Notes: generated by a model not told the origin, from the letters alone. A stretch of DNA of 61,058 nt from Candidatus Sumerlaeota bacterium (GCA_016928995.1 JAFGJS010000134.1:1-61058); one strand, 5' to 3'; positions 8,446-18,735 are shown, counted from the stretch's first letter. Made by a program: numbers and translations.

Positions 8446-9477
8446 TCAGTGAATCATATATGGGGGCGCGGTGGATTCTCGAATGATGAGTTCCGGCGCG
8501 AGGCGGACTTTGCGCGGCCTTGGATCGATCACTTTCCCCTCGATGCGATCGAGCAACAGCCGCACTGCCTGTTCGCCGATTTCCAGCGGATCATGCCGCA
8601 ACGTGGTCAGGGCTGGCTGCATCTCCGCCGCAAATCCCAAGTCGGAAAAGCCGACAACGGATAAATCCTGCGGAATGCGCAATCGCAGATCGCGAGCAGC
8701 TGCGTAAACGCCTTTGGCCAGGTCGTCCGTGCTTACGAAAACAGCCGTCGGCCGATCTGGACGGCTCAACAGCTCTCGCACGAATGGCTCGCCCAGCGTA
8801 TGAAGATCGAAGGGGATGTCCGCGATGGTCAACTGCGTGTCGCCCGCTTCATGAAAGGCATCCTGAAAGCCTTTCAACCGCTCCTGCTTTTGCTCCGTCT
8901 GCATCAGCCAGGAAATATAAGCCACGCGGGAATGTCCGAGCCGCAACAGGTGCTCGGCCGCCAGTTCGCCGCCCTTGATGTCATCGGCGCCGGCGAAATC
9001 GGCGAATTCCGCTCCATCCGCTTCAAATTCCACCATGACTAGCGGGATTTTACGATCCGCGATTTCACGCAGGCAATCATCAGCGATGTCCTGCGAGGCT
9101 GGACGCAGGACAATGCCCTCAACCCGGCGGTCAACCAGGCGGTGAACCTGTTCCAGGCTTGTGCAAACGCCAGGGCGCGTCATCAGCATGATCGGAAGAT
9201 AATCCAGCTGGATCAGGGCGTCATGCATGCCCAGCAGTAAGTTTTCGTCCAAAGGCCCCTGGCCGAATCCGTTCATGATGCCAATCATGCGGGTCTTGCC
9301 GGTTTGGATGCCGCGTGCGTTCAAATTCGGACGATAACCCAATTCCTCCGCCACTTTCCGGACGCGCGCCACGGTATCAGGCTTGTGTAAATTGCTCTGA
9401 TGATTCAAGATACGGCTGACAGTCTGATATGAGACGCCGCTTTTTCGTGCGATTTCGCGCAAAGTCACACCAGCCAT
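8446..9477 (-). CDS. LacI/GalR-family transcriptional regulator
   Basis: The 343-residue protein has an N-terminal LacI helix-turn-helix with hinge (TLREIARKSGVSYQTVSRIL, then YRPNLNARGIQTGKT) and a periplasmic-binding-protein-like effector domain ending in LAPELIIREST. It should bind palindromic operators as a dimer, usually repressing sugar-use genes. The ATG at 9477 has AAGGAT about nine bases upstream; an upstream in-frame ATG at 9522 would add 15 atypical residues. The regulator is divergent from the efflux operon starting at 9760, and the 282-base gap between them is the obvious place for its operators. No adjacent sugar-catabolic gene shows what it senses. Confidence 0.9.
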   Translation of the reverse strand: MAGVTLREIARKSGVSYQTVSRILNHQSNLHKPDTVARVRKVAEELGYRPNLNARGIQTGKTRMIGIMNGFGQGPLDENLLLGMHDALIQLDYLPIMLMTRPGVCTSLEQVHRLVDRRVEGIVLRPASQDIADDCLREIADRKIPLVMVEFEADGAEFADFAGADDIKGGELAAEHLLRLGHSRVAYISWLMQTEQKQERLKGFQDAFHEAGDTQLTIADIPFDLHTLGEPFVRELLSRPDRPTAVFVSTDDLAKGVYAAARDLRLRIPQDLSVVGFSDLGFAAEMQPALTTLRHDPLEIGEQAVRLLLDRIEGKVIDPRPRKVRLAPELIIRESTAPPYMIH

Positions 9478-9759
9478 CGTCCGATCCTTTCTATCCGCAA
9501 ACCGATGCGAAACTTGGTGCATTTTTTAATATCAATACTAACACCCTCCATTGACATTCAGCAAATTTGCCGCGATATCCAGATCTGGGTGGATGTTATG
9601 TCATTCGGTTTGATATAGAAAAAAAATGATACTCGCACTTGTATATTTTTTTGAGACATCTTAAGATCCGATCAAACAATCGGCTGAAAAACCGGTCATA
9701 TTAATATCGTACGCGTCAAAAATACGGCGCTGCGAGACTCATCTATTAAAACAACTGCC
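9478..9759. promoter_or_regulatory. Divergent intergenic region, LacI-type gene / efflux operon
   Basis: 282 bases, AT-rich, between two divergent genes. It holds a TTGACA at about 9551 and small AT palindromes (for example ATATTAATAT near 9699), but no LacI-type operator that I can defend. Both promoters must lie here. Confidence 0.35.
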
Positions 9760-11553
9760 ATGTCTGATTCAGTTTTGAAAAAAAATAGTTCGACAACGGA
9801 AGAGCCTGCCCAGCAGATGATGATCCCTGGGATACGAATGTCTCATTATTGGCTTGTTCTACTCAGTCTGCCGATCCTTGTCGGCCTGGCAGGCTGTTCG
9901 AATTATTATGAGCATTTCGAAAAGAGCGCCGACCGCGAGGTGTACGGCATCATCCAGCAAAAAGGCCGGGAAGTGCCGAACATGCCGAAGGATTTCTCGA
10001 TTGAGGAATCCACCGAAACGGTTTTCGAGACCGGCGCATCCAGCGAATCGATGACGCTCTCCCTGATTGATGCGCTGGACATCGCGGTCCAACATTCGCG
10101 CGAATATCAAAGCCAGCGTGAATCTTTGTATACTGAAGGCTTAAGCCTTTCGCTCAACCGCCATGAGTGGTGGCCGATCTTCTCCAGCCAAATCGATGTC
10201 AACAAAGTTCAAGACGGCCAGGCGGTTGAGGTATTGGACGCAAACGGAGAAGGCACGGGCAAATTCGAAGGCAATGATGTCCGGACGCGGCAGCGGAATT
10301 TCGTCAATGGTGTGCGGCTGATGCTGGCCACGGGCGCGGATCTGTCGCTAAACCTGGCGACCAATTATTTTCGCTACGCCAGCGGCGAACCGTATCGCAC
10401 GAACACCAGCGTGATCACCGGCACATTCACCCAACCGCTATTACGCGGATTCGGTCCCAAAGTGGCGCGCGAGAGTTTGACGCAGGCCGAGCGTGATATG
10501 GTCTATGCCATCCGCAACTACGTGCGTTTCCGCAAGCAATTCTCGGTCGATCTGGCCCAGGATTACTTCCGTCTGCTGCAACAGCTGCAGACGGTGGAAA
10601 ACCAGCGGCAAAACTATCTGCGGCTCAAAGCCTCGCGCGAGCGCGATGAGGCCATGGCGCAGTACGGCAAGATTGAACAATACACCGTCGATCAGACGCG
10701 CCAGGATGAATTATCGGCGCATGACAACTGGAATCTGGCGCAACAGAATTATGAGGCACAACTCGACAATTTCAAAATCACTTTGGGCATTCCGATGGAC
10801 GCGGAAATCCGGCTGGACAATAAAGAACTGGAACGCATCGAGCAGGAAGGGCTTAATCCGCTGAAGCTTGATGAAGCGTACGCCATCACGCTTGCGCTGG
10901 AAAACCGGCTGGATCTGAGGAATCAACGCGAAGTCGAAGAGGATGCGGAACGGCTCGTTGATATCGCGAAAAACGGCCTGCTGCCGGGGCTGGATTTCAC
11001 CTTCGATTATCGTAATGAATCGAATCCGGCCGCGCCGTTGCAGCCGTTCAATTTCCGCGATGAGTTCGACCGCCTGTCCTACACGCTTGAGTTGGATTTA
11101 CGGTTGGATAAAAAGGACGATCGCAACAGCTACCGTTTGGCGCAGATTGCGCTGACCGCCGCTCGCCGGGATCTGGAAGCGCGCATCGACCGGACAAAGC
11201 AGGAGGTGCGCGAGGCGTACCGCAACCTGCTTCAGGCGCGCAGCAGTTACGAGATTCAGCGTCAGGGGCTGCGTTTGGCGGAACAGCGCGTTGAAAACGT
11301 CGATCTGCTGGTGCAATACGGCCGCGCGATCACTCGCGACCGCCTGGAGGCTCAGCGCGCCTTGATCGACGCGCAAAACGCCGTGGTGGAGTCGCTCGTG
11401 GACCACCACAATGCCCAGCTGGATTTGCTGATGGCCATCGAAGGATTGACCATCGGGGAGAACGGTATGTGGGAAGTGTCGATTCAACGCGACGCTGAAG
11501 CCGTTCAAACCGTGCAATCCGAAACGAATGAAATGGAGACTGCCACGCCATGA
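9760..11553 (+). CDS. TolC-like outer-membrane efflux lipoprotein
   Basis: The 597-residue protein carries a signal sequence with a lipobox (LVGLAGC, then SN), so it should be lipidated. The rest is the OEP fold: two similar halves with long amphipathic helices (e.g. VRFRKQFSVDLAQDYFRLLQ; ARIDRTKQEVREAYRNLLQ). It would form a trimeric channel-tunnel across the outer membrane. An in-frame ATG at 9838 places the signal sequence at the very N-terminus and may be the real start; neither start has a clear ribosome-binding site. Its stop overlaps the next ATG (ATGA), tying the channel to its adaptor and ABC pump in one operon. Confidence 0.88.
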   Translation: MSDSVLKKNSSTTEEPAQQMMIPGIRMSHYWLVLLSLPILVGLAGCSNYYEHFEKSADREVYGIIQQKGREVPNMPKDFSIEESTETVFETGASSESMTLSLIDALDIAVQHSREYQSQRESLYTEGLSLSLNRHEWWPIFSSQIDVNKVQDGQAVEVLDANGEGTGKFEGNDVRTRQRNFVNGVRLMLATGADLSLNLATNYFRYASGEPYRTNTSVITGTFTQPLLRGFGPKVARESLTQAERDMVYAIRNYVRFRKQFSVDLAQDYFRLLQQLQTVENQRQNYLRLKASRERDEAMAQYGKIEQYTVDQTRQDELSAHDNWNLAQQNYEAQLDNFKITLGIPMDAEIRLDNKELERIEQEGLNPLKLDEAYAITLALENRLDLRNQREVEEDAERLVDIAKNGLLPGLDFTFDYRNESNPAAPLQPFNFRDEFDRLSYTLELDLRLDKKDDRNSYRLAQIALTAARRDLEARIDRTKQEVREAYRNLLQARSSYEIQRQGLRLAEQRVENVDLLVQYGRAITRDRLEAQRALIDAQNAVVESLVDHHNAQLDLLMAIEGLTIGENGMWEVSIQRDAEAVQTVQSETNEMETATP

Positions 11554-13178
11554 AACGAACTATTATTATACTGATCGCATGCGTCGCCGTGATCATCATC
11601 GGCTGGTTCGCGCTGAAAGGCGGATCTTCCGACACCTCGGTGGGCGCCACGTATTTCACGGTGCGCAAAGCGCCCATGACCATCGACGTGATGGAAGCTG
11701 GCAGCGTGGATGCCAGCAATTCGCTCTCCATTCGATCACAGGTCACTGGTCAAACCAAGATCATCTCGATCGTTCCGGAAGGCACGATTATCACCAAGGA
11801 GGATGTCGATAACGAGAAGATTCTGGTTCAACTGGACACTGCGGACTTTGAGAATGAACTGGCGAATCAGGAACTCCAGGTGACGACCGCGGAAGCGACT
11901 CTGGCGAGCACGCGCGAAAGTTTGGAAATCCAGCGAAAAACCAATGAGAGCAATTTGAACGAAGCGACGCTGGCGGTGAAATTCGCCTTGATGGATTTGC
12001 AGAAATACGTCGGTGAAAAACTGGCGAATGAATTGGTGCAGGGCACGCTGCAAGTCACAGAGATACTGAACCGGACCGAGGACATCGGCGGTGAAATGCT
12101 TCAAACCAAGCGGGATCTGGAGTCGCAAATCAGCCTGTCGCAAGAAGAAGTGACTCGCGCGAAAAACACCTATGAAGGCACGGAGCAACTTTGGAAACGG
12201 GGATATGTGACGGAGGACGAGCTGCGCGCCGATGAACTGGCCAAGAAACGCCGCGAAGTTGAATTGGAGCAAGCGCGGCTCAAACTGGAACTGTTCATCA
12301 AATACGAACACCTCAAACAATCGGAAAAGCTGCGGTCGGATTATAATGAAGCGGAAATCAATCTGGAGCGCGTCAAAGTGAAGAACCGCGCGGAGCTTTC
12401 CAAAGCGGAAGTAGAGTTTCAATCCGCGACGATCAAGCATCAGAAGCAATTGGATCAGCTGAAACGCATCAAGGATCAAATCGCCAACAGCACGATTCGC
12501 GCTCCGCAGCCTGGCATGGTGATCTATGCGCGTCAGGAGAGACACTGGGGATCACGGACGGATATCGAGGAAGGCGCTGACATCCGGGAGCGCCAGGAGA
12601 TCATCAAGATCCCGGATACATCGATGATGGATATGACGGTGAAGGTGCATGAATCCGTCATCGGTCGCGTGGCTCCGGGTCAGCCGGCGGAAGTTTTCAT
12701 CGACGCCATGCCGGAGGCGAAATTCAAAGGGCATGTCGAGAAGGTCGCGCTGCTTCCCGATTCTCAGGGCTGGTTGAATCCAAATCTGAAAGTCTACGAG
12801 ACCGTCATTCGCGTTGATGACGACGTAAGTGAGCTTAAGCCCGGCATGTCGGGCCGGGCGCGGATCTTGATCAAACAAATCCCCGATGCGATTCAGATTC
12901 CCATCCAGGCGGTGGTCACGGAAAACGACAAACAATACGTGGATGTGGCCAGCGGCTCCGGGATAACGCGCAGAGAAGTGGCTGTGGGTGATTATAATGA
13001 CAAATTCATCGAGATCCTATCCGGGCTAAATCCCGGCGACCGTGTCGCCTTGCGCGACGTGGTGGAAACGCGTCTGCCCGGCGGAAATGGCAATGGCTCC
13101 GGTCCATCGAAAGAAGAAGAAGGACGTCCGCAAGAACAAGGCCGTCCAGCCCCAAGACAACAAGCTCCGGGTTCCTGA
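11550..13178 (+). CDS. Membrane-fusion (adaptor) protein, MacA/HlyD type
   Basis: The 542-residue periplasmic adaptor is anchored by one N-terminal transmembrane helix (IIILIACVAVIIIGWFAL). A split biotinyl-lipoyl-like domain (about 50-95 and 315-350; STIRAPQPGMVIYARQ) flanks a long alpha-hairpin coiled coil (about 95-310), followed by beta-barrel domains (HESVIGRVAPGQPAEVFI; LKPGMSGRARILI). The hairpin is long compared with MacA (about 370 residues in total), so it can reach the outer-membrane channel. The C-terminal ~35 residues are a low-complexity Gly/Pro/Glu tail. Start overlaps the channel gene's stop; the ATPase gene follows by 20 bases. Confidence 0.88.
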   Translation: MKRTIIILIACVAVIIIGWFALKGGSSDTSVGATYFTVRKAPMTIDVMEAGSVDASNSLSIRSQVTGQTKIISIVPEGTIITKEDVDNEKILVQLDTADFENELANQELQVTTAEATLASTRESLEIQRKTNESNLNEATLAVKFALMDLQKYVGEKLANELVQGTLQVTEILNRTEDIGGEMLQTKRDLESQISLSQEEVTRAKNTYEGTEQLWKRGYVTEDELRADELAKKRREVELEQARLKLELFIKYEHLKQSEKLRSDYNEAEINLERVKVKNRAELSKAEVEFQSATIKHQKQLDQLKRIKDQIANSTIRAPQPGMVIYARQERHWGSRTDIEEGADIRERQEIIKIPDTSMMDMTVKVHESVIGRVAPGQPAEVFIDAMPEAKFKGHVEKVALLPDSQGWLNPNLKVYETVIRVDDDVSELKPGMSGRARILIKQIPDAIQIPIQAVVTENDKQYVDVASGSGITRREVAVGDYNDKFIEILSGLNPGDRVALRDVVETRLPGGNGNGSGPSKEEEGRPQEQGRPAPRQQAPGS

Positions 13179-13198
13179 GGATAGAGGACTAAAGGTAT

Positions 13199-13894
13199 AT
13201 GGCGATCGTTGAATTGCGCAACCTCGTAAAACGTTTCGAGATAGGCGAAGTCGTCGTTGAAGCATTGCGAGGCGTTTCCTTGTCGATTGAGCATGGCGAA
13301 TACACCGCGATCATGGGCCCTTCTGGCTCGGGTAAATCGACGTTGATGAACATCCTTGGCTGCCTCGACACGCCGACAGAGGGTTCTTATACTTTGGATG
13401 GGCATGATGTCTCTTCGCTCTCGGACGACGTCCTCTCGGATATCCGCGGCAGCAAAATCGGGTTTGTCTTCCAATCCTTCAATCTGATCGGCCAGCTCAG
13501 TGTGCTGGAGAATATCGAAGTGCCGATGATCTACCAGGGGCGCGGGGTCAAGGAATGCAGCGACAGGGCGAAGGAATTGGCTGAGCGCGTGGGGATGGGG
13601 CATCGTGTGAAGCATCTGCCGCGCGAACTCTCCGGCGGCGAGCAGCAGCGCATCGCCATCGCCCGGGCGCTGGTGAATGATCCGCTGATCATCATGGCCG
13701 ACGAGCCGACGGGCAATCTGGACACGAAAAACGGCGAAGCGATCATGAAAATCTTCGATGATCTGCATGAAGAGGGCAAAACGATCCTGATCGTCACTCA
13801 TGAGCCGGAACTCCGGGAGATCACAGAACGCGTGATTCATTTCCGCGACGGACTGGTTGAGTCGGATGAAGCGGGAGGCCGGGCGCGCCGATGA
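13199..13894 (+). CDS. ABC transporter ATPase, MacB/LolD type
   Basis: Complete 231-residue nucleotide-binding domain: Walker A GPSGSGKST (about 38-46), Q-loop FQSFNL, signature LSGGEQQR, Walker B LIIMADEP and the switch histidine in VTHEPE. Sequence and context place it in the MacB/LolD/FtsE clade that powers FtsX-like permeases in mechanotransmission rather than classical import. Unlike E. coli MacB, the ATPase and permease are separate genes, overlapping by four bases (ATGA). AAAGG lies just before the start. Confidence 0.93.
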   Translation: MAIVELRNLVKRFEIGEVVVEALRGVSLSIEHGEYTAIMGPSGSGKSTLMNILGCLDTPTEGSYTLDGHDVSSLSDDVLSDIRGSKIGFVFQSFNLIGQLSVLENIEVPMIYQGRGVKECSDRAKELAERVGMGHRVKHLPRELSGGEQQRIAIARALVNDPLIIMADEPTGNLDTKNGEAIMKIFDDLHEEGKTILIVTHEPELREITERVIHFRDGLVESDEAGGRARR

Positions 13895-15162
13895 AGATTT
13901 TCCTGGTCCGCCGCATTCTGCACATGGGCGTCAACAGCATCTGGCGCAACCGGCTGCGTTCCTTTCTCACCGTGCTTGGCATCGTGTTCGGCGTTTGTTC
14001 CGTGATCGCCATGCTCGCCATCGGCGAGGGCGCGGCGCATGATGCGCTGGAGCAAATCCGCGAATTAGGCAGTCAAAACATCATCGTGCGCAGCGTGAAG
14101 CCGACGGACACGGAGAACATCGCGGCGGAAACCACCATGATGCTGGAATACGGCCTGACCTATAACGACGCGGAGCGCATCCGCAGCACAGTGCCGAGCG
14201 TCGAGGTGATCGCGCCGCAGCGCGCCATCCGCGGCAGCTTGCAATTCGGCCATAAACGCACCGAGGGAAACGTCATTGGCGTCGTCCCATGGTTTCCGGA
14301 AGTGGCGCATAAAAACGTGCAGCCCGGAGGGCGTTTCATCACCGACCGTGAGATGCGCGACCGGTTGAACGTCTGCGTGATCAGCGACGAATTGGCCAAA
14401 CAACTGTTTCTGTTCCATCAGCCGCTGGGACAGGATCTCAAGGTCAAAGATGACTATTACCGGATTATCGGCGTGATGGAGCCAGAACAGAGCGCCCAGC
14501 ATTCGAAGTCGGCGCGATCCGCGCAGTTGAATGTCTACATCCCGTTGACCGCGGCGCGTTTTCGGATTGGCGATATTCTCGTGGAGCGACAATCGGGCGC
14601 TCAATCCATGGAAAAAGTGGAATTGCATCAACTGACCATCAAAGTGCATGACGCTTCGGCCGTGGAGCGTTCGGCCAAGATCATCGACGGATTGCTGAAG
14701 CGTTTTCATAAGAAACAGGATTATGAGATTATTGTTCCGCTGGAACTGCTGCAGAAGGCTCGCCGCACGCAACGCATCTTCAGCATCGTGCTCGGTTCGA
14801 TCGCGGCCATTTCGCTGCTGGTCGGCGGCATCGGAATCATGAACATCATGCTCGCCACGGTGACGGAACGCACCCGCGAGATCGGCATCCGCCGGGCTTT
14901 GGGCGCGAAAAAACGCGATATTATCCTCCAATTTCTGATGGAAACCACGTTGCTGGCAGGCTTTGGCGGGGCGCTTGGCGTGCTGATCGGCGTCTCCATT
15001 CCATTCTTTATCGAACATTTCGCCGCCATGACCACGATCATCCGGTGGTGGAGTCCGGTCGGAGCATTCGCCATTTCACTCGTCATCGGCATCGTATTCG
15101 GACTTTATCCTGCTTGGCGCGCGGCGCAAATGAATCCCATCTCCGCCTTGCGTCACGAATAA
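13891..15162 (+). CDS. MacB-like ABC permease (FtsX family)
   Basis: The 423-residue permease has a first transmembrane helix at about 22-45 (SFLTVLGIVFGVCSVIAMLAIG), a large periplasmic MacB-type domain (about 45-285), and three C-terminal transmembrane helices with the FtsX signature (TERTREIGIRRALGAKKRDI between helices 2 and 3). With the ATPase, adaptor and channel upstream it completes a tripartite efflux pump, probably for antibiotics, lipids or peptides; the substrate is not evident. The ORF ends in LRHE, typical of the family. Confidence 0.92.
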   Translation: MKIFLVRRILHMGVNSIWRNRLRSFLTVLGIVFGVCSVIAMLAIGEGAAHDALEQIRELGSQNIIVRSVKPTDTENIAAETTMMLEYGLTYNDAERIRSTVPSVEVIAPQRAIRGSLQFGHKRTEGNVIGVVPWFPEVAHKNVQPGGRFITDREMRDRLNVCVISDELAKQLFLFHQPLGQDLKVKDDYYRIIGVMEPEQSAQHSKSARSAQLNVYIPLTAARFRIGDILVERQSGAQSMEKVELHQLTIKVHDASAVERSAKIIDGLLKRFHKKQDYEIIVPLELLQKARRTQRIFSIVLGSIAAISLLVGGIGIMNIMLATVTERTREIGIRRALGAKKRDIILQFLMETTLLAGFGGALGVLIGVSIPFFIEHFAAMTTIIRWWSPVGAFAISLVIGIVFGLYPAWRAAQMNPISALRHE

Positions 15163-15322
15163 GCGCCGTATCATTTCGATCCGCTCGCATTGACGCGAGA
15201 CTCCCGAAAACAATTGATTTTTTCTTCAGAATCTGCCATTTTCACCGAAAAGAAAACTACCAACAATGATCTTAACAACGGGAATATGGCCCGGGCCATT
15301 TGTCACCGGAGCGTTGCCATAG

Positions 15323-18300
15323 TTGATTAACCTGAGCAAATATACTGTGTATTCGATAAACTTTCATCAGCTGACGCATCCGCCGAATCACACGCCATTC
15401 AGCGTTTATTCACGATTTCGAATTGTTCCAATACTTTTTCTGGGCATCCTCGCCGGAGTCATGTCGATAGCGCCTGCCATCGCACAAACCGGCGATGCTA
15501 CTGTTGTCTCCGGCTCCGCCGTGCAGCCAGACTCTTTCCGTTTATTTATCGTTCACAGCAGCGGAATCAGCGATCCCTGGGTGGCTGGATTTCAGCGCGG
15601 TCTGAACGCCGTGTTGCGTGATGCGAATCTCAAGGTTCAACTGCGCGTCGAGTATATGGATAGTTCCGAACGATCGCGGACCACAGCCGACACGGAGAAT
15701 CTATACAACTACCTGGTCGCCCAAGTGAAAAGCAATCCTTCCGATGTTTTCATTTTCGACGGCATCGCGGCGTATCATTTCGCGATCGCCTATCAGAGGG
15801 AGTTGTTCAGCGAGCATCCCGTCATTGTCACGGGAATCATGAAGGATGAGTTAACCGCGCATCCTCTTCCGGATAATTTCCATGTGCTTCAATTGAACCT
15901 GGGGCTGGACAAGACGATCCGGAATTGCCGCCGGTTGAATCCGCAACTAAAAACGCTCAGCGTCATCCGCGACGCCACCTATTTCGGTCGCTTTTGCGAC
16001 AATGAGTTGATCGAGATCTGCTCGAAACTGGATCCTCCATTGCATGTTGAATTTTTGCCTCGTGACTCTCTGGATAACATGCTGAAAGCCGCCGGCAAGG
16101 TTCCGGAAGACGGCGCGATTCTGATGGTGAAATTTAGCCTCGATGAAAATCAGAGGCGCTATCAGGTATTCGAGATGCTTCCCAACCTGGCCAGCATCGC
16201 TCTGGCTCCGGTTTATGTGCTCTGGGATTATGATTTGCTGACCAACGTGGCTGGCGGAGTCGTTGCGTCGCCTCGTCAATACGGCGCCTTGGCTGCGGCG
16301 CAGGCAATCGACATCATTCGAGTTCCGGAACGGGTTGAGCACGTCATTGAACCTCCATCCTGCCAGGCGGCATACAACGCGGCGCAATTAAAGCGGCATA
16401 GATTGGATCTTGAAAAAATCCAGCCGGACAATCGCGTCGCGAGTCGAACTCCAATTCGCGCTGCGGATCGCATGAAAAAAGAGGCCAGTTTCAATGAAAT
16501 GCATATTTTCGCGGCGCTGGTCGTCCTGCAAGCGCTTGTGATCATCACGCTGCTCTTGTTTTACACCTTCCGGCGTGGTGTGGAACGGCAACTTCGCGAA
16601 AGCGAGCAGCGTTATCGGGACTTGGTGGAAAATTCCGTCATACCGACATTTGTGCATTGCAGCGGGGCCATTCTGTATTGCAATCCCGCCGCCGTTGAGT
16701 TGTTCGGCGTGGAAAACGAAGAGCAAATCATCGGCAAGGATTTCATCGCGTTTTTGTCCGAAGAGCAGCGCAATGAAGAGCGCAAACGGATCGCGTCGCG
16801 CAAGGTGTATTCGCATGTGCACACACGCATCAGCCGGATGAATGAAAGCATGGCGGATTTGGATCTCTCGTCGATCCCCGTCGTCTTCAGCGGCAAGGAG
16901 GCTTGCCTGGTATATTGCATCGACATCACCCAGCGTAAGCAGGCCGAAGCGCGGCGCGAGAAATACGCTGATGGCATGCGCAGCATCGTGCGAGCGGCGG
17001 ATCAATTGCTGGCCTTTGATGATCTGGACGCGATGTTGAAGAAAAGCGTGGAATTGTCGCGTGAGGAATTGAAGCTTGAACGCGCTAGCATTTACCTGGT
17101 GAAAGACGGCGAGGTGCAGGGGACGTACGGCACTAGCGCGGAAGGCAGGACCATCAAGCAAAACGACGTGCATAGCAATTTGATTTCTGATCCCGCGCAA
17201 TTCAGCCCTGACAATCTTGACGCCCCGCGTTGGCTGGCGGTCAATCACGCAGGTCAATCTCCGGGACCGCCGTCCGGCAAAACGGAGGGGCAGTCCGCTT
17301 GGGGTGTGACTACGCCGATCAAAAGCCAGCATGAACTGGTGGGATTGTTTTACAACGACAGCGCCATCACTCACACGCCGCTCGATCCGGATCAGCAGGA
17401 CATTCTGGCGGTTTTTTGTTCAGTGCTGGGCAGTTTGATCCAAGCCAAGCTTAGCGAAGTCAGCCGCATCGGCCTTGAATCGCAAATCATGCATGCTCAG
17501 AAACTGGAAAGTCTCGGCATCCTGGCCGGAGGCATCGCGCATGATTTCAACAATCTGCTTGTCGGCATCATGGGCAACACAGACCTGGTCGTCAATCGTC
17601 TGCCGGAGGATTCTGATCTGCGCAAGCCGCTGAAAGCGGTGATTGATTCCTCCAACCGGGCCGCTGATCTTTGCCGTCAAATGCTGGCCTACTCCGGCAA
17701 GGGGCAGTTCGTCATTAAGGACATCAACCTTAATGAAATCGTCAAGGACATGTCGCACTTAATTTCGGCTTCCATCTCGAAAAAAGTGAGATTGCTATAT
17801 GATCTCGCCGCCAATTTGCCGCCGGTCCGGGCGGACGTGATTCAGATCCGACAAATTATCATGAATCTCATCACGAATGCGTCCGATGCCATCGGCGATC
17901 GAGAAGGCTCCGTGACGATCTCCACCGGCATGATGCGCTGTTCGGGGGAGTATCTGAAGCAGACGCATTCCAGCAAAAATATCGATCCAGGATGGTTTTG
18001 CTTCATTGAAATCGCCGACACCGGCGAAGGGATGGATGAGGAGACGATCCCGCGTATTTTTGAACCGTTTTATACGACAAAATTCACCGGACGCGGCTTG
18101 GGGCTGGCAGCCACCTTGGGGATCGTGCGCGGGCATAAAGGCGCAATTCGCGTTTTCAGCAAACCCGGCTATGGCACGACAATCAAGGCGCTCTTTCCCG
18201 CCCAGGAAAAAACCGTTGCTGCCGCGCCTGCGCAGAAGCCAGAGCCGGCGACTCACACCGATGCCTGGAAGGGGCGAGGGCGAATCCTGGTCGTCGATGA

Positions 18301-18673
18301 CGAGGAGATGATTCGCGACGTGCTCAAGGCGATGCTAAGCCGGTTAGGATTCGAAGCCATAACCGCTGAAGATGGTTTAAAGGGTTTGTCGCTATTCAAG
18401 CAAAACAACGGCAGGATTGCCTGCGTGATTCTGGACCTGACTATGCCGAAGATGAATGGCATGGAGACTTATCAGGAGATTCGCAAAATCTCTCCCGCGA
18501 CACCAATCATGATCACCAGCGGTTACACCGAGCAGGAGTTGGCGGATAAGCATGAAGTCAAGCACTGTTGTTTTCTGCAGAAACCGTATCAAATCGACAA
18601 ACTGCGGATGAAATTGCGTTCCTTGATGGACGCTGCAGACGCAGACGCTTCTCAAAATCCTGTCGCGTCATAG
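15323..18673 (+). CDS. Hybrid sensor histidine kinase with periplasmic ABC-type ligand domain, PAS, GAF and receiver
   Basis: The 1116-residue protein has an N-terminal signal/anchor (about 33-55) and an extracytoplasmic substrate-binding-like domain (about 70-345; resembles ABC_sub_bind, PF04392). A transmembrane helix follows (about 394-416), then PAS (425-540), GAF (555-705), HisKA with phospho-accepting H740 in LAGGIAHDFNN, and a HATPase with N-box NLITNASD (848-855), DTGEGMD and GRGLGLA. The C-terminal receiver has D1038 in VILDLTMP and acidic pair DDE near 992. Signal flow should be ligand binding to autophosphorylation to internal receiver. No response regulator or HPt gene adjoins. 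The start is a TTG at 15323 without a clear ribosome-binding site, so the N-terminus is uncertain. Confidence 0.85.
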   Translation: MINLSKYTVYSINFHQLTHPPNHTPFSVYSRFRIVPILFLGILAGVMSIAPAIAQTGDATVVSGSAVQPDSFRLFIVHSSGISDPWVAGFQRGLNAVLRDANLKVQLRVEYMDSSERSRTTADTENLYNYLVAQVKSNPSDVFIFDGIAAYHFAIAYQRELFSEHPVIVTGIMKDELTAHPLPDNFHVLQLNLGLDKTIRNCRRLNPQLKTLSVIRDATYFGRFCDNELIEICSKLDPPLHVEFLPRDSLDNMLKAAGKVPEDGAILMVKFSLDENQRRYQVFEMLPNLASIALAPVYVLWDYDLLTNVAGGVVASPRQYGALAAAQAIDIIRVPERVEHVIEPPSCQAAYNAAQLKRHRLDLEKIQPDNRVASRTPIRAADRMKKEASFNEMHIFAALVVLQALVIITLLLFYTFRRGVERQLRESEQRYRDLVENSVIPTFVHCSGAILYCNPAAVELFGVENEEQIIGKDFIAFLSEEQRNEERKRIASRKVYSHVHTRISRMNESMADLDLSSIPVVFSGKEACLVYCIDITQRKQAEARREKYADGMRSIVRAADQLLAFDDLDAMLKKSVELSREELKLERASIYLVKDGEVQGTYGTSAEGRTIKQNDVHSNLISDPAQFSPDNLDAPRWLAVNHAGQSPGPPSGKTEGQSAWGVTTPIKSQHELVGLFYNDSAITHTPLDPDQQDILAVFCSVLGSLIQAKLSEVSRIGLESQIMHAQKLESLGILAGGIAHDFNNLLVGIMGNTDLVVNRLPEDSDLRKPLKAVIDSSNRAADLCRQMLAYSGKGQFVIKDINLNEIVKDMSHLISASISKKVRLLYDLAANLPPVRADVIQIRQIIMNLITNASDAIGDREGSVTISTGMMRCSGEYLKQTHSSKNIDPGWFCFIEIADTGEGMDEETIPRIFEPFYTTKFTGRGLGLAATLGIVRGHKGAIRVFSKPGYGTTIKALFPAQEKTVAAAPAQKPEPATHTDAWKGRGRILVVDDEEMIRDVLKAMLSRLGFEAITAEDGLKGLSLFKQNNGRIACVILDLTMPKMNGMETYQEIRKISPATPIMITSGYTEQELADKHEVKHCCFLQKPYQIDKLRMKLRSLMDAADADASQNPVAS

Positions 18674-18706
18674 ACTCCAATAATCAGTTTTATTTTGCTC
18701 TTGCGC

Positions 18707-18735
18707 TTGCGCATGATTCGCGCATGCTCTATAGT
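18707..18735 (+). promoter_or_regulatory. Sigma70-like promoter of uvrB
   Basis: TTGCGC (18707-18712), a 17-base spacer and TATAGT (18730-18735) predict a start near 18742, about 35 bases before the uvrB ATG. I see no SOS box overlapping it. Confidence 0.5.
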
